Shown: positions 24,654 to 37,439, counted from the first letter of the stretch. The stretch: 64,000 nt of DNA from Oenanthe sinensis (GCA_028671895.1 CM053801.1:40676836-40740835); one strand, 5' to 3'. Notes: generated by a model not told the origin, from the letters alone. Program-made: numbers and translations.

Positions 24654-25030
24654 TGAAAATCAGTCCAGCTATTGAGGTTTTTACATACTAAAATAATAAT
24701 TCTGTAGAGTTCTTATTCTATATTATATACCATGAGCTTTTTTATATTTCCAACTTGATTAAATCTTGTAACCAGTAATATTCCGAAAGTTGTATGTTTT
24801 CTAAAAAACTTTTCCAATAACATAAAATTTGATGTCCGTGATAATGTTGCATTTGGTTGGAATAGAATGGACATAGAGAGAAAATTAGACGTGCTGGATC
24901 GAAAAATTCTGCAGTTTGTGAAATCAGAGTAAAGCTTGTAGTTACAGATGTCCCTGAGTAGGCAGATGGAAGCTATTTTTAACTTTGTATGTTGCTCCCT
25001 CTGGTCAGAAAGAGTGTAGTGAAGTTTACA
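24654..25030 (+). other. Probable 3' untranslated region of the coiled-coil gene
   Basis: Unique-looking, AT-rich sequence without ORFs. AATAA-like signals are present but none stands out as the poly(A) site. Confidence 0.3.
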
Positions 25031-25039
25031 AGTTACAAG

Positions 25040-25345
25040 GGAAGACAATCGGGTCCGATTGGATTGGATAATGGCCATATCCAAATCCAAACCCAAAATT
25101 TTTGGTCATACCCAAACCTGATCTGAATATGAAAAATATTTGAAAATTAATATCTAAATCCGTCCCAATGGATTTCCCATCGGTTTCAGGTATATTGAAA
25201 TCCAACCAAAAATTTCTTAATTGGATTTGAATTTCAATACCCGAAAAATTATGAATTGGATTTCGATTTCGATACCCGAAACCCGAAAAGTTTATAAATT
25301 GGATTTGGATACTCAAAACCTGAAAAATTAAATCCAATTTTTCAG
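25040..25345. repeat. Low-complexity repeat of ATCCAAATCC / ACCCGAAAA motifs
   Basis: Roughly 35-base degenerate units built from (T/A)ATACCCGAAAA.TT and AATTGGATTT recur several times. This is the internal composition of hAT MITEs in plants, but no terminal AGGGGTG is visible. The open frame across it (25026-25337, - strand) is a by-product of the repeat. Confidence 0.5.
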
Positions 25346-25499
25346 AAATACTAACAAGTCACAGAGAATTATAATACAACACATTAACACTACATAAAAT
25401 ACACCATAACACCTGGGAATCTTAGATCTCGGGAGTTTACAAGCTCAGTTTTAAGATTTTTAAAAAAATCCAACCAATAATATATGGAAGACTATTATA

Positions 25500-25705
25500 T
25501 CACATTGGCCTTGTTTGGCAACCCATTTTTTCCGGAAATAAACTTAAAATAAATAACTTATTTTTTATTTTGAAGATAATATTTGATTTTAAAATTTCAA
25601 AATAAATATTTATCTTTAAAAAAATATGAAAATATGTAAAAAAATAAAAATAAAATAAGTTAATTATTTTAAGTTTAAGGAATCTCAAACGCCACATTAT
25701 AACAT
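25500..25705. mobile_element. MITE-like AT-rich element with TTGTTTGG/CAAAC-type ends
   Basis: The left side reads GGCCTTGTTTGGCAACCC and the right side, in reverse, GTGGCGTTTGAGATTCC; between them is very AT-rich sequence able to fold. A related family with GAGGCCGTTTGG ends occurs at 37978-38551. The target duplication is unclear. Confidence 0.35.
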
Positions 25706-26073
25706 TATCAGACCTGTCCATGTAAATAAGATATTTGTATCAATAATTTACTACACTTTCTACTTTTTACTTTTTTTATCAATAATCTACTAATAACGCA
25801 TTTCATCCACGTAAAAAAGATATTTAGTATGAATTGAACACAAAATTTAAGAAATATGGACACTGAAATAACTGTTTAAATATTAAATACTCATATTACC
25901 CTCCAAAATATGAAATTAGCGTTGATAATTGACAGAAATTAGTTTGAGCGGTGCAAAGTGAGATGATTTTAAAAATTATGGGATGCAAAATATTGATTTG
26001 AAAAAAACCCAAAGTGTAATTCTCCAAAATCATAGGATTGCAAATTGTAAATTAGTCTTAATAATAAGACGAT

Positions 26074-26403
26074 TTTTTAAAATCACACAAATTAAAAACA
26101 GAAGAAGAAAAATAATGAATAAATTATTATTTCAACAAATTTATTTAACGACTTTTATTTTAGTTTTACTATAATTAAAAATTAATTAAAAATTAATCCA
26201 AACTATATTTTTGCGATCCGAAATGATCTGAACCGAATTTAATCCAAATCGAACTAAATCTGGTCTTGATCCGAAATGTAATCGATTTTAATCCAAATTA
26301 GATCCGATTCGAATCAGATCCGATGCGAACAGTACTCAAAATATACCATAACCGAAAATTGATCTGATCCGAAACCGATCCAATTATCCGAATTGTCAAG
26401 TCT
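26074..26403 (+). repeat. Dispersed repeat, copy 1
   Basis: It aligns over its whole length with 27869-28180: both contain GAAGAAGAAAAATAATGAATAA, TTAACGACTTTTATTT, ATCCGAAATGATCT and a GATCCGATCCGAA-type tail. The copies differ by scattered substitutions and small indels. No ORF and no clear terminal repeats. Confidence 0.7.
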
Positions 26404-27042
26404 GTACACCTCTAACAACCAGACTTTTGAATAAAAATTCCTCGAACGTTTATACCAATACGGAATTTTAATTGATAAATTAAAATAACTGAAATAATAA
26501 AATGAAATTCATGATATATAAGTAAATATTTAAGAAATCAGATTAAATATTAAACTCATATGAATATGCTGATAGTACAAAAAAACACTGAAGTAGGCCT
26601 TAAATTTTAATTTATGATTCATACGGATGAGTATACTGGTGTTACGCACAGGCATTTCATATTTTCATGTTGTAATTATTTGAGGAAAAAACCAATGATT
26701 ATGATGTTTTTTGTCATCTAATCTCAATTGCATAAAAGTTTTAATACATGTTACACATTTTTTCTGTTGATCGCATGAAATCAAAGTCGCGATTGAAGAA
26801 TCGCATACACATAAAGTGATCGATGTAGGAAGATATAATATTATTAATTATCTCGTTTTATATGAATGTTCTAACGCAGTGCGCCAAGAAATTCAATATT
26901 GGACTACTAGTTGCAGCATGGAAATTCACATCGAAAACCGTGAAACCAATCCTGCTTAAACATAATAGTTTCAGTGTTTAGTTATCAATCAATGTTATCA
27001 AATAGTTCGTTTGTCAGATATTTATTTGTAAGATTTCAAGTA

Positions 27043-27437
27043 GACCCGGTAAAATATGTTTGTTCTGGAAAAACTGAAACAAAATATTTGGAACTGAATA
27101 TGATTTGTATTTGTAATTCGATAATTATTTAAAACTTGATTTGATCTAAATTGGAAATTTACTCGAATCAAAATATTAACCGAAAATAATTCGAAATACT
27201 AGATTAGATGATAACTTGAAACCGATTAAAACTAAATATACACTCATCTGAACTGAATATGACTCGAAATATGAGATCAAATTTAATTATGTAAACCGGG
27301 TAAAATGGATCTAGATTTGAAAAACTGAATCAAAATATATGGACTCGAATCTGATTTATATCTGAATTATATAATCCTGTAATTATCCAAAATTTGATTT
27401 GATCCGAACTGAAATTTACTAGAATTGCAAAATTAAC
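27043..27437 (+). repeat. Two direct repeats of about 145 bp
   Basis: 27043-27185 and 27293-27437 share the order CCGGTAAAATxxxT, AAAAACTGAA.CAAAATAT, TAATTATxxAAAA.TTGATTTGATC and AAATTTACT.GAAT. They lie between the two copies of the larger dispersed repeat and use related GATCCGAA-type words, so all four may be parts of one repeat family. Confidence 0.55.
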
Positions 27438-27868
27438 CGGACTTATCTTATAAGTTACGTATAAGTTGAAAAATGTATGTGCAGTTGAACATCGATTAAG
27501 TAATAATCAATAAAATAATAAATTTACCAAAATAATATATATTTTTTAGTCCTAACATAATGAAGACGTGTATTTTTACTACCGATAAGTAATAAACTCG
27601 ATAAAGTATTTTTTTTCTTAATCCCAAGACTATTACTTTAAAAAGATTTAACTGTATTTTTCAACTTATAAATAACTTGTATGTTTAGAAAAATGGGGAA
27701 TATATTCTATATATTTACCTCACTTTATATATACTAAATTAATATATTCTTAAAAAAAGTTCATATTTAAAATAATTTATATTAAAAAATTAAAATGATT
27801 ATACAATCAAAGTTTTGAAAAGATATATTATTTTATATTACAACTAATATATTTAACTTAGGATAATC

Positions 27869-28180
27869 TTTTAAAGTTTCACAAATTAAAAAACTGAAGA
27901 AGAAAAATAATGAATAAGGTATTATTTCGGAAAAACTTATTTAACGACTTTTATTTAATTTCACTATAATTAAAAATTAATACAAGATTAATTTAAATTA
28001 TATTTTTCTGATCCGAAATGATCTTAAGCGAGTTTAGTCTAAATCGAATTTAATATGATTTTAATCCGAAATTCAACCAATTTTAATCCGAACCAGATTC
28101 GATCCGAACAACAATACAAATATATCATAACCAAAAATTGATCCGATCCGAATAAATTGATTACTTGAATTGTCAGTTCT
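27869..28180 (+). repeat. Dispersed repeat, copy 2
   Basis: Direct-orientation partner of 26074-26403, 1.8 kb away, with an obvious end-to-end alignment by eye. It may be a segmental duplication or two insertions of the same element. Confidence 0.7.
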
Positions 28181-28688
28181 AGTTATAACTTATAAGTCTA
28201 AAAACAGCTCGTTTATACACTCTGTTTAACTTACAAAGATAGAAAATGTACATATTTTTTTAGTTTATAAATTATTTATCCAAGAAAATAAGAAAATAAA
28301 CAGGACTTGGATTAGCTTTAACAGTATACAAAAGAAAATTCTATTTCTTAGCTTATAAATTACTAACTTATGGGGAAAAACAAACTGAGCCTGAGCTAGA
28401 TGAAATGTTTATAAGATCTTTTCTTCATTTTCCAGTCTAAGATAAGGTGAACACAAAACAAACAATTTATTTTATGTTTACAGCATTACAGTGTTACCCA
28501 GTATAAGTACAATAATATTTTGTTTCCTCTATGAGAAAATGTCATGCTCCCTACTTCCAAGTAAAATGTATGGTTGTGTATTCTTTCCTGCCTCTGCATC
28601 GACATTTGCTTGCTAACATTTCTATATGTAAAGAATCTGAATCCCTTGCACCCTGAATTTCCATAATCTAAAAATTGTACTTTTAATA
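28181..28688. other. AT-rich region including the subtilase 3' untranslated part
   Basis: Downstream (on the - strand) of the subtilase stop codon. No ORF; the poly(A) site is not obvious. Confidence 0.4.
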
Positions 28689-31600
28689 TTATATTAATCG
28701 CCCCCTGGCAGGATGAGTAACTTGAGCAACCAGTGGCATGGTCACACTAGACTTCCTGTTTCTCCAAGTCAAGAATCCAAATACATAGCCCTGTGGTGGT
28801 GCAGCCACTTGAAAGTTCACTCTAAAACTCATCTTCTGGCCGTACCTATCAAAGACAATCCGTGAAGGTTCAACAGTGACGTTAATTCCATTTGGTGGAT
28901 ACACTACTGCTCGGTAGATGTTTTTTGCATTGCCAACATTTGTCAATGTTCGGGTAACTGTGTAGGTGTTGTTAAGATTTGGCACTGCAATGGATGGATA
29001 GTTAAGATCGGACGGTGCAGCAAATGTTTGCTCTTGGCAAGTGCTCTGGTCCCTTGTGATCAGACGCAGTGATTTCTCATTGTACCCGATAGAACACAGA
29101 AAGGCTTTATAATCTTCTGGAGATGCATCATAGACTAGACCGGGGTCTAGTACTCTTGTCGGACTCACAAAGCCAGCTCCATAATCAAAGGCATTGCCTC
29201 TTCTTCCTTCGGGATCCACTGTCATTGGTTGGCGATCCCTATTTCTCACTGTAGCTGCATTTTACTTTGTGTATCAGGTGATAAGAGCTACTTAAATATG
29301 CCAACTGAAAATCTCACATCACACTTTAGAATGTCTTTTATTCACTCCCACATTAGTTAAAAGTTACTAAAATTAACACAAGGGAATTTTGATTTGTGAT
29401 TAGTTGAAACTTATGCATTATCAGAGCAGAAGAAGTGTAATAAGTTATCTGAAGAATTTCAAGTTAATTGGAAAAGATCACGGTTTTCAATCTAAAGTAC
29501 TAATAAAATACGAGTGGTGTGCAAAAAACTGGCTATTTTTGCTACTAAATTTTACCAGTTGTCATGATTGCAGATTTGATGGCAGAGGGCGACCATAAAG
29601 GATGCACAGACTTTATCAATGCTACGATTCCTGTTACATGAGGTGCAGCCATGGAAGTTCCGGACAGAATGTTAAAATCCTTTTTAGAAGTTGCTGGAGA
29701 CCAGGCTGCAAGGATATTTAATCCTGGAGCTGTGACATCAGGCTGGCCAACAATTTGTGGTCCATAGTTAATAAAAGTAACTAGAAGGTCAGAAGAGAAT
29801 TCAGTATCCCTAAAAGAAATTACCTTCAGGATTTGTGGGGTTAAGGCATTTGGACCTTTTGAAGAGAATGAAGCTATACGAGGAGCTTGCTGAGATCCTA
29901 TTACTGTCTTTGCAGTGAAAATCCTCGACGTTGGCTTGCTGTTAATTTAAAAATCAAATCTTAAAGACAGAGAGATACCTTTAAAGGTCTAGGTTTATTA
30001 CTTATGTTCATTTAGAGAACAAACCGAGTACGATTGACATAGGATAGGATCAGATTTCCTGTTCGTCTGCCAACCATAGCAGCAGGAATCACAAAGGGAA
30101 TGGCAACATCTTTATCAGCTTCATCGATAAGAATCATTCCAACTCCTCCAGCTTCTTTAACTACAACACTTTTTGCCAACTTTGATTCAGTTGAACTCTC
30201 TGCATGTCTGCATACAAGAACCCTCCCTCGGGCCTTTGTACTATTCAAGGAACTCTCTAAACAGAAACTGGAGGAGGTGTGCAAAGAAGAAGAAAACATA
30301 TACTTTAGATTCTAGTCAGAATGCATATGTATCTAAATTTTACTTGTAACAGATACCTTCTCCTTCACCTGGATTGATAAGGAGTGAAATATCCTGCAAA
30401 TGCTTCAGAAGCAGATATGATTCTGGTGGAGGTCTTCATATCCAATAGACTGAGACTTTCACCCTAGTCAAATGGGCTAGAGTGTTAAGAATTTGAGAAC
30501 ATGGAAGAATGAATGCCATCAAATACGTAAATATTACCGCAATCTTAGCTCCATTTCCCAGCAAGATATCAGATGTAAAATCTCGGTCAGTTGAACTAGC
30601 AGCAACGGTGATCAACCATGGAGCAAGGTTTGTTGCAGAGCCCTGTTGTCCTTCATTTCCAGCAGAGGAGACCACCACTACTCCACGGCTAGTAGCATGG
30701 AATGAGCCAATTGATATGGCATCCGTAAAATATTCTCCCTGAGGAGCCTCAGGACCAAGAGATAGAGACAATATGTTAACCCCATCTCTAATCGCATCAT
30801 CAAAAGCAGCCAACAAGTCAACATCATAGCAACCCGAGTCCCAACAAGTCTTGTAGACAGCAATTCTAGACATTGGTGAACCCCCTCTAGCTCCTCCTGC
30901 TGCTAATCCTTTGTAATTCATGTCTGCTACATAGCGTCCAGCAGCAGTCGAAGCAGTGTGGCTGCCATGACCATTACTATCCCTAGGGGATCTATATGAC
31001 ACTGTTTCTAAAGAATCTTCTTCAGCTTCATACCCGCTCAAGTAGTATCGTGCTCCTATCACTTTCCTACAAAAATTAATCGAACTTCATATCCAAATTA
31101 TCAAAGATAGTAAAAATCCAATATCTGGTTAAAAATGTGGGCTAATAATGACTAAAAAACCTGTTGCATGTTGATACATTGAATGCTTCCCCTGATTGGC
31201 ACTCACCCTTCCATCCAGCTGGCACAGGAGGCATGTCCACATCACTAAAACTTGGGGATTCAGGCCAAATTCCTGTCTTACATGGCTTTTTTATTAGTAC
31301 ATCTCACCAATAATGATGAAGATAAAAAACAAGTTTCACAGGTCATTGTGTACTATCTGATTATGATTGTTAGTGTCTTATTTTAGTTACTAACAGTGAA
31401 TATAGGATTTCGATACAATAACAAATCTACTACCTACACATAAAGCATAAGTAACAGAGACATGGACAATTTGAGATCAAATATATTATGCCAAATACCG
31501 AACAGCTTGATGTAACATGTTACTTGAAGGAAAATCTTGCACCCCATCTCAACATTAATAATGTCTTCAAGTGAACAACATTAATAAACACACACAAAAA

Positions 31601-32618
31601 ATCTTATAATTACATACTTCAATTCCCAAAGATAGCATGTGAATGTATTTAATAATAGAAAGAGTTGGCAACAACACAGAGTGGAAGGCAGAAAGACAAG
31701 CTGCATCATGTGCACACTTCTCTAACAATTTAATGTCTAGAGTACTTTCCAATCTACCAACACGATTAATATAAATCAAAGAAAAAAAAACTTTTGGGAT
31801 GACAAATTACCGGTGTCGATAAATCCAATGATGACATTGACTTGATTCTTGGTAGAAAAGCCTGGGATTTCCATGGTTTCTTCACTTGAAAGTCCCATGA
31901 AATCCCATGAATGAGTAGTGTGTAATTTTCGCTTTACATTTGGAAATACTGATACCACTCCCGGCATTTCTGTTACAAAATAGTCCTACTATTTACTTGC
32001 ACATAAATAACTTCTACACACACACATTACAATATTACATATATTGAATAAAAGGGAACCAATTAAATGTAAAATCGAAACAAAAAAACTAATGGAGGTC
32101 ATGTAATAAAATGAAGCGAGGCTTACTAGCCATTTCAGAAGCTTGGTCCTGTGTCAACTTGGCAGCAAAGCCTCTAAAACCATGAACATAACTATACAAG
32201 TGAGAATCATGGGCTTCTTCAAAACTGTACAAATACCATTTATAGTAACAAGTCAAATCCTTCAAAATAAACTACTAATTAAATCTCCCAAAATTAAAAA
32301 AGTAAATATAAATAGCAGTAAAAACCGTAAAAAAAAGTGACCTTCCTCGATGAACAGAAGCAAGCATATGATGATTTTGCCTCAAAATCTCATCTGGGTC
32401 ATCTCCATTATCTGTGCTACCCATGTACACTACATATACCTGCAAAACCCACTACTTGAAACTTGTCTAAATCTTCAAAACACCATTTAAACACAGAATA
32501 TATATAAATGAATAGGCATATGTACCTTAGAACAAGTACAAACACTAAAGTGGGAAAGAAGCATAAAACTAGCAAGATAAAGAACCATAGCCATTGGGGA
32601 ACCAAACCCAGAACCCAT
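28689..32618 (-). CDS. Secreted subtilisin-like serine protease (plant subtilase, S8A), 11 exons
   Basis: Eleven exons join in frame with GT-AG introns: 32618-32526, 32439-32342, 32224-32127, 31969-31811, 31272-31161, 31066-30538, 30463-30369, 30267-30025, 29938-29824, 29742-29556, 29254-28689 (2,295 nt, 764 aa, family-typical). Residues 1-29 are a signal peptide (MVLYLASFMLLSHFSVCTC). An I9 propeptide follows (VYVVYMGSTD; HGFRGFAAKLT). The catalytic domain has Asp148 (GFIDTG), His220 (NGHGSHTAS), oxyanion Asn324 (SSAGNEG) and Ser544 (GTSMAAPHV). A protease-associated domain lies at about 350-480 (exons 7-9) and a C-terminal Fn3-like domain at about 660-764. Such enzymes mature in the secretory path and act in the cell wall on proteins or peptide hormones. 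The Ser box reads GTSMAAPH where plants usually have GTSMSCPH. No defect is seen. I could not settle the SBT subfamily or substrate. Confidence 0.93.
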
Positions 32619-33299
32619 TTTCAAGATTATTATATATATATATATATGAGCAGTATAGGCAGAGGCTGTAAGAAAAGAAAACAGTTATTTATAGTGGGTG
32701 TGTGTGTAATTTTTTTATATAAACAAGTGAAAAAAAGAATGAAGACAGAGGGAGGGTAGTGAGTATATGTATATATAGTGGAAGTATTGTGTATATATAG
32801 TGGAGGAATAGATACACAAAGGAGGAATAATATAGGTGGTGGGTTGTAAAATGTGTAATGGGGGTGTGTTTATAGAGAGGGACAGAGGAGAGTGGGGATG
32901 GAGATCCGCATGATTCTATTAAATTATTAGTATTAAATCTATAGATACTGTGTCTGAGTGATTATACATATACATGTCATTTGATATATCACTATGATAC
33001 TACGACTGCCCCGTAAAAAAATGAAAAAAGATGGTTACAAACTCTAGAGCCAAACGTGAAGGCTCAAAGGTTTCATTCCTCTCGGGAGGAAAACCAGGTA
33101 AATAAATATTTTATTAAAAGCATATTTTTTTTAGGTTTTTAACTTGAAAAAAGGAGTTAGATAAATAATTTAATTGAATGAGTTTATATCCAAGTGATTA
33201 CTTATTCACTTAATTTTCTCGTTTAGACCACTACTTTAAACGAGTTTTTGTTTTTGTTTTAGCTAATTTGTTTATATATTTTATAATATAATAAGAGGT
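32619..33299 (-). promoter_or_regulatory. Subtilase 5' leader and promoter region
   Basis: On the - strand, TATA-like words lie about 145-185 bases before the ATG (CTATATATACATATAC around 32763-32778 and CTATATATAC at 32791-32800). A (TA)n run lies at about 32629-32647 in the leader. The TATA choice is uncertain because the region is generally TA-rich. Farther upstream there is no gene or known element. Confidence 0.35.
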
Positions 33300-35106
33300 G
33301 GAGGCTAGCTCCATCCCGCCTCCAACGGGGGAAATTCACAAGAGTTACAATGAAACAAGCTCAAAGACAATGGAATTATAACATTGTTCAAACAACATTG
33401 ACTAGATAGCAAGATAAAAACCGACTCGACAGAAAGTTAAACATATTTGGACATTCTTCTGCGCTTTACCGCATGCCAATGGCCAAAACGATCATTGTTC
33501 ACATTGGGCAATCCAACAATTATTGCTCTACTTTGCTGCCTGGTTAGCTTCATGGACCGAGGAGTCTTGATCATTTTCATTTGAATCTGCATTGGAATAT
33601 TCAACATGGGATGGTGCCACTCATTTGCCTGCTGCTTTGTCCATGTTCTTGTTATTATCATTGTCACTTGCGTGACTAGTGAACACTTACACAGAATCAG
33701 AGTTATCAATTTAAATCGGGTTCTCAGGTGTACCCCATTGATTGACTAGCCTCTGGAAAGTTCTCATTTGTTGATAGACCATGGTCTTGTTGCACTTGCC
33801 ATCAGGAGACTGTTCAATTGAGAGGTATCACTAAATGAGGCAATAGGTTGACCGATCGCTTTACTAAGAACGAATAAACCTTGGAGAGTCTAGTACAAGA
33901 AAATTACATTTATAAACTTAACCCAAACATGAACTTTTTCATTTACATTGCAACAAGGAATTTGTTCAAAACAATTGGAAAGGTGAGACAAAAAACAAAT
34001 AATCTTTAGTGGACTGTGTTTAATAGCTCTATTAACGAAAAACAAAATTTTGAACTTGAATTCCACAAACCCACCATGATAAATAGGTTCATGATCAATT
34101 GAGTAGTCATCAGAGTGTGCATAGACGGAATCATGATATCTCCACAACCATAACTCTTAGCAGTCTTCAAGAAAATAATTATTGAATTTCCAAAAATATT
34201 ATCATTTGCTCTAATTAGCACATTTTCTTTTCAAGAAGAATTGACGTCTAAAACATGTGAACCAATGTAATAGGAGAGTGAAAAAACATGGGTGGTTTTC
34301 TTAGAATCCTGCTTAGGCAGAGTGGAGGATTGAAAGTTGAGCTCAACTATGTTCTCACATAGGACTAAAAACAAACACATCATAGGAAAATACCATAGAA
34401 AATTGGTATCAAAATTTATATTCCTTTTTAAAACATCCAAGTAAATAACATCAATTTTCAACCAAATAAAGTAATAGCTTCCGCCACCAACACGAATCCA
34501 AGAAACTGAAAATGGCAACAAAGTAACATAACTTGTGCTATTAAATTCATGATAGGGTTTAAAAAGATGCAGCATACCAGATTTGTTCACACGAGGACTA
34601 TGGCCATTTTTAATCATCTTCAAGGAGGTCTTGTGCCTTCATTTAGGAGAAAGCACCATGACAATTTCAAAAGTAGAAACAACCTTGTTCTTGTTCCTCT
34701 AGGTATCCCTCTCCAAACCGATTTTGAAGTTGAAATCCATATGTTGAGGAGATGATTCATGTGTGTGAGGCGTCATTTAAAGAGGCTCAAATAAACCTGC
34801 AACTTGTTGTATTCGCTTTTCAAGACTATCATATTCTAAAACGTTAAACGTAGAAAATGATATTTTGATTAGAGATCTCATGTATAGAAGCAACTTGATG
34901 TGTGAACCTTCAAAATCAACAAATGGGTAACCCAGCCCAGCATATAGAGCTTTAAGATCGAAACAAGAAAAGTAAGAGAAAAGACAAGGAAGTGAGACAT
35001 GACGCGAGCAGGTTTAAAACAGAAAAGGTGAAAGAAAAGATTTTAAAAGAGATAGAGTAGATAAATTAGGGTTAGAAAAGGGAAAAAGGGAAGAAAAGGA
35101 AGAGAA
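33300..35106 (-). other. Unclassified old sequence split by a gypsy insertion
   Basis: Read on the - strand it resembles a decayed transcription unit: a CT-rich leader (TCTTCCTTTTCTTCCC near 35100), then open pieces at 34231-34623 (130 codons), 34006-34221 and 33437-33709. None contains a motif I recognise. The sequence continues after the gypsy element at 45226. It could be an old LINE or other transposon, or a dead gene. Confidence 0.3.
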
Positions 35107-35111
35107 GAAAG

Positions 35112-35727
35112 TGTTATGGATTAAAAACTAGGTCGTAGTTAATGCATATTGATTGCTAAGGTTTGTGAGCTTCGAGCTTTAATGATTGCATTTGCTTGTC
35201 GGAACTATCTATGTTCTAGCAAGATGTCTACGTATCTCAAACGTGTTGAGAATCATGTTAGGACATAGTTCTAAGAATGAGGGGTTAGACCCTTTATATA
35301 GATGACTGAGGGTCTAGGTATTTGATTAAGCTTAGGAGACTTGGCGGGCAAGTCTCCTAATTAGATTGTCATCCTGATTTACAGGACGATGCTGTTTATG
35401 ATTCAATTTCCATTTTTTACTCAGTTTTCTTGTTGACCGAGATATCTTGGGGGCTACTCTTTGAGTTGTCTTCTAGGAAGTTTCTGGATCGTCAAGACTT
35501 TTGGGCTAATACGGTCTTGGGTTGAGGACCATGCGGTTGACCAAATTTGGGCCCGTACCGAGCATCTTCTGTACAAGCGCATTTTGGGCCTAATGCCGAC
35601 TTCGTTATAGTCTTGGGCCTTAGGCCTAGGTTTTTGGAACATGCTAGTCTTGGGTTTTTGGACTGTATCCGGGCCTAATTAATGTGACAATAATTATGTC
35701 TTTAGGGCTTACTTTTAGCCCATATCA
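35112..35727 (-). repeat. 3' LTR (616 bp) of the - strand Tat element
   Basis: On the - strand it starts TGATATGGGCTAAAAG and ends AATCCATAACA. A good TATA box (CTATATAAAGGGTC) lies at about 35290-35303 on the - strand. The U3 part (35315-35727) aligns along its length with 44817-45225. The 5-bp flank GAAAG matches that at the other end of the element. Confidence 0.85.
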
Positions 35728-35744
35728 TTTTCCCCCAACTTCTG
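35728..35744 (-). promoter_or_regulatory. Polypurine tract of the - strand Tat element
   Basis: On the - strand AGAAGTTGGGGGAAAA directly precedes the LTR start TGATATGG, confirming the element's orientation. Confidence 0.7.
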
Positions 35745-36015
35745 GGAAAACCTCTTCGGGTTTCGTCGAAGTTATAAAGGTCTTTCGTTTTGACTTTATA
35801 TCTTATCGGCCCTTTTCCGGGTTTCATCTTTTAGTAAAGTGTGGAGCAACCTATACGTTTACGACGATTTATGTGTTCTTGAGTACTTTACTCATGTTTT
35901 GGCCCTTAGATAGTTAATTTAGTGGTGTTTGACACCAATAGGCCCTAATCAAGGTAATTAATAGGCCCTATTTGAGGCTAAGTTTTTAGTAATTACTACC
36001 TTTTAGCTATAACCT

Positions 36016-36555
36016 AGGCTAATTATTGGGTGAAAGTCACTAATACGCCCTAATTGGGGCTAATCTTCGGGCGTTTACCACCTTTCAGCCTTGACATAGT
36101 CTAATTATAGGGTGAAAGCCGCTAATACACCCTAAATGGAGCTAATCTTCGAGCGTTTATCACTTTTCATCCTTGACATAGGCTAATTATAGGGTGAAAG
36201 CCGCTAATACGCTCTAAATGGGACTGATCTTCGAGGGTTTATCACCTTTCAGCCTTGACATAGGCTAATTATAGGGTAAAAGTTGTTAATATGCCTTAAA
36301 TGGCGCTGATCTTCAGGTGTTTATCATCTTTCATCCTTGACATAGGCTAATTATAGGGTGAATGTCGCTAATGCGCCTTAAATGGGACTGATCTTCGGGC
36401 GTTTATCACCTTTCAGCGTTGACATAGGCTAATTATAGGGTTAAAGCCGCTAATACGCCCTAAATGGGACTAATCGACATGTGTAAGTCACTAATCAACC
36501 TTAACATAGGCTAATTATGAATAGGATTATGCTAATAAATCCTAATTGGGGTTAA
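36016..36555. repeat. 82-bp tandem array, six units plus a partial seventh
   Basis: Units start AGGCTAATTATAGGGTG (with variants) at 36016, 36098, 36180, 36262, 36344, 36426 and 36508. The spacing is exactly 82 bases each time, although units differ by several substitutions. A looser, degenerate unit may precede them (35915-36015). It lies in the element's 3' untranslated region and encodes nothing. Confidence 0.9.
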
Positions 36556-36747
36556 TCCCAAAATCTGAAAATTTTCATATTTTGAGACAGAACTGCCCAA
36601 TAATCAATTTCGGGAGCCATCGAGGTCATCGAACCAGTTAAAATGGGGCCGAACTACCATCCAACCGGGCCGGTCGGGCCTTCCAGGTAACCTGGTGATA
36701 AAATATGTTTTTATAAGATTTTTATTATCATATTTATCGGGCTAAAC

Positions 36748-37207
36748 GTGCTGCAAACACTATTAAGGACATATCTTGAGTTCCAAAAGTCAAAATTGAA
36801 TGATCTTATAGTCCACACGAAGCTTACAGAATTATCTTTGATCTAGAGGCCATAGGAACTACAAGATCACCCCAAGGACGCTCGACAAATCCGAAACTTC
36901 CGTTCTTTCCAAAACAAACCTAATCCTATTTATTCTAATTCATTTTAGATCCGACCAAAAATAACAAGAATATGTAGAGCTCAGCAGAACGTTCTCGGAG
37001 ACTTTTTAGTTCATCATGCTATTGCTCTGGAAAAATACGAAAAATACAGAGTTAATCGGCTGAATCCTCCCAAGGGCCTGGTCGGCCGGGGTTAGGCAAT
37101 ACGTGATGCATACACTATTTGGAATATATCTTGAGTTCCAGAAGTCAGAATTGAAATGATCTTATAGTCCACGCGAAGTTTACGGAATGATATTTGATTT
37201 AGAATGG
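36748..37207. repeat. Direct repeat of about 105 bp (two copies)
   Basis: 36748-36853 and 37098-37207 share ATATCTTGAGTTCCA.AAGTC and GATCTTATAGTCCAC.CGAAG, along with their flanking order. The segment between and after them (37070-37310) carries a third repeat type, several short GGCCTGGTCGGCC units. Confidence 0.7.
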
Positions 37208-37439
37208 CCTGGTCGGTTGAAGGCCTTTCCAGGCGCCTGGTCGGCCAGAGGCCTTTCAGGAGCCTAGTCGGCCAGAGCCTCCCAAGGGCCTGGTCGGCTT
37301 GGCCTGGTCATCCGATATCCTCCTGTTTGGATGACCTGGGTCTCGGTTGGCCGCTGCTTCGTGGTTTCAGAGTCCGTTTCACATTTTCGTGGCTTTTGAT
37401 TGTTGTCGTCAAGTGTTCATTTTTCATTAACCCATGATC

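Noticed and set aside
25026..25337. 103-codon - strand frame rich in Phe, Gly and Ile
   Set aside because: Produced by a low-complexity repeat; no start context or domain.
30509..30742. + strand frame inside the subtilase
   Set aside because: Shadow of subtilase exon 6.
36016..36555. CRISPR-like array
   Set aside because: The 82-bp units are contiguous with no unique spacers; it is a plain tandem repeat in a plant retrotransposon.
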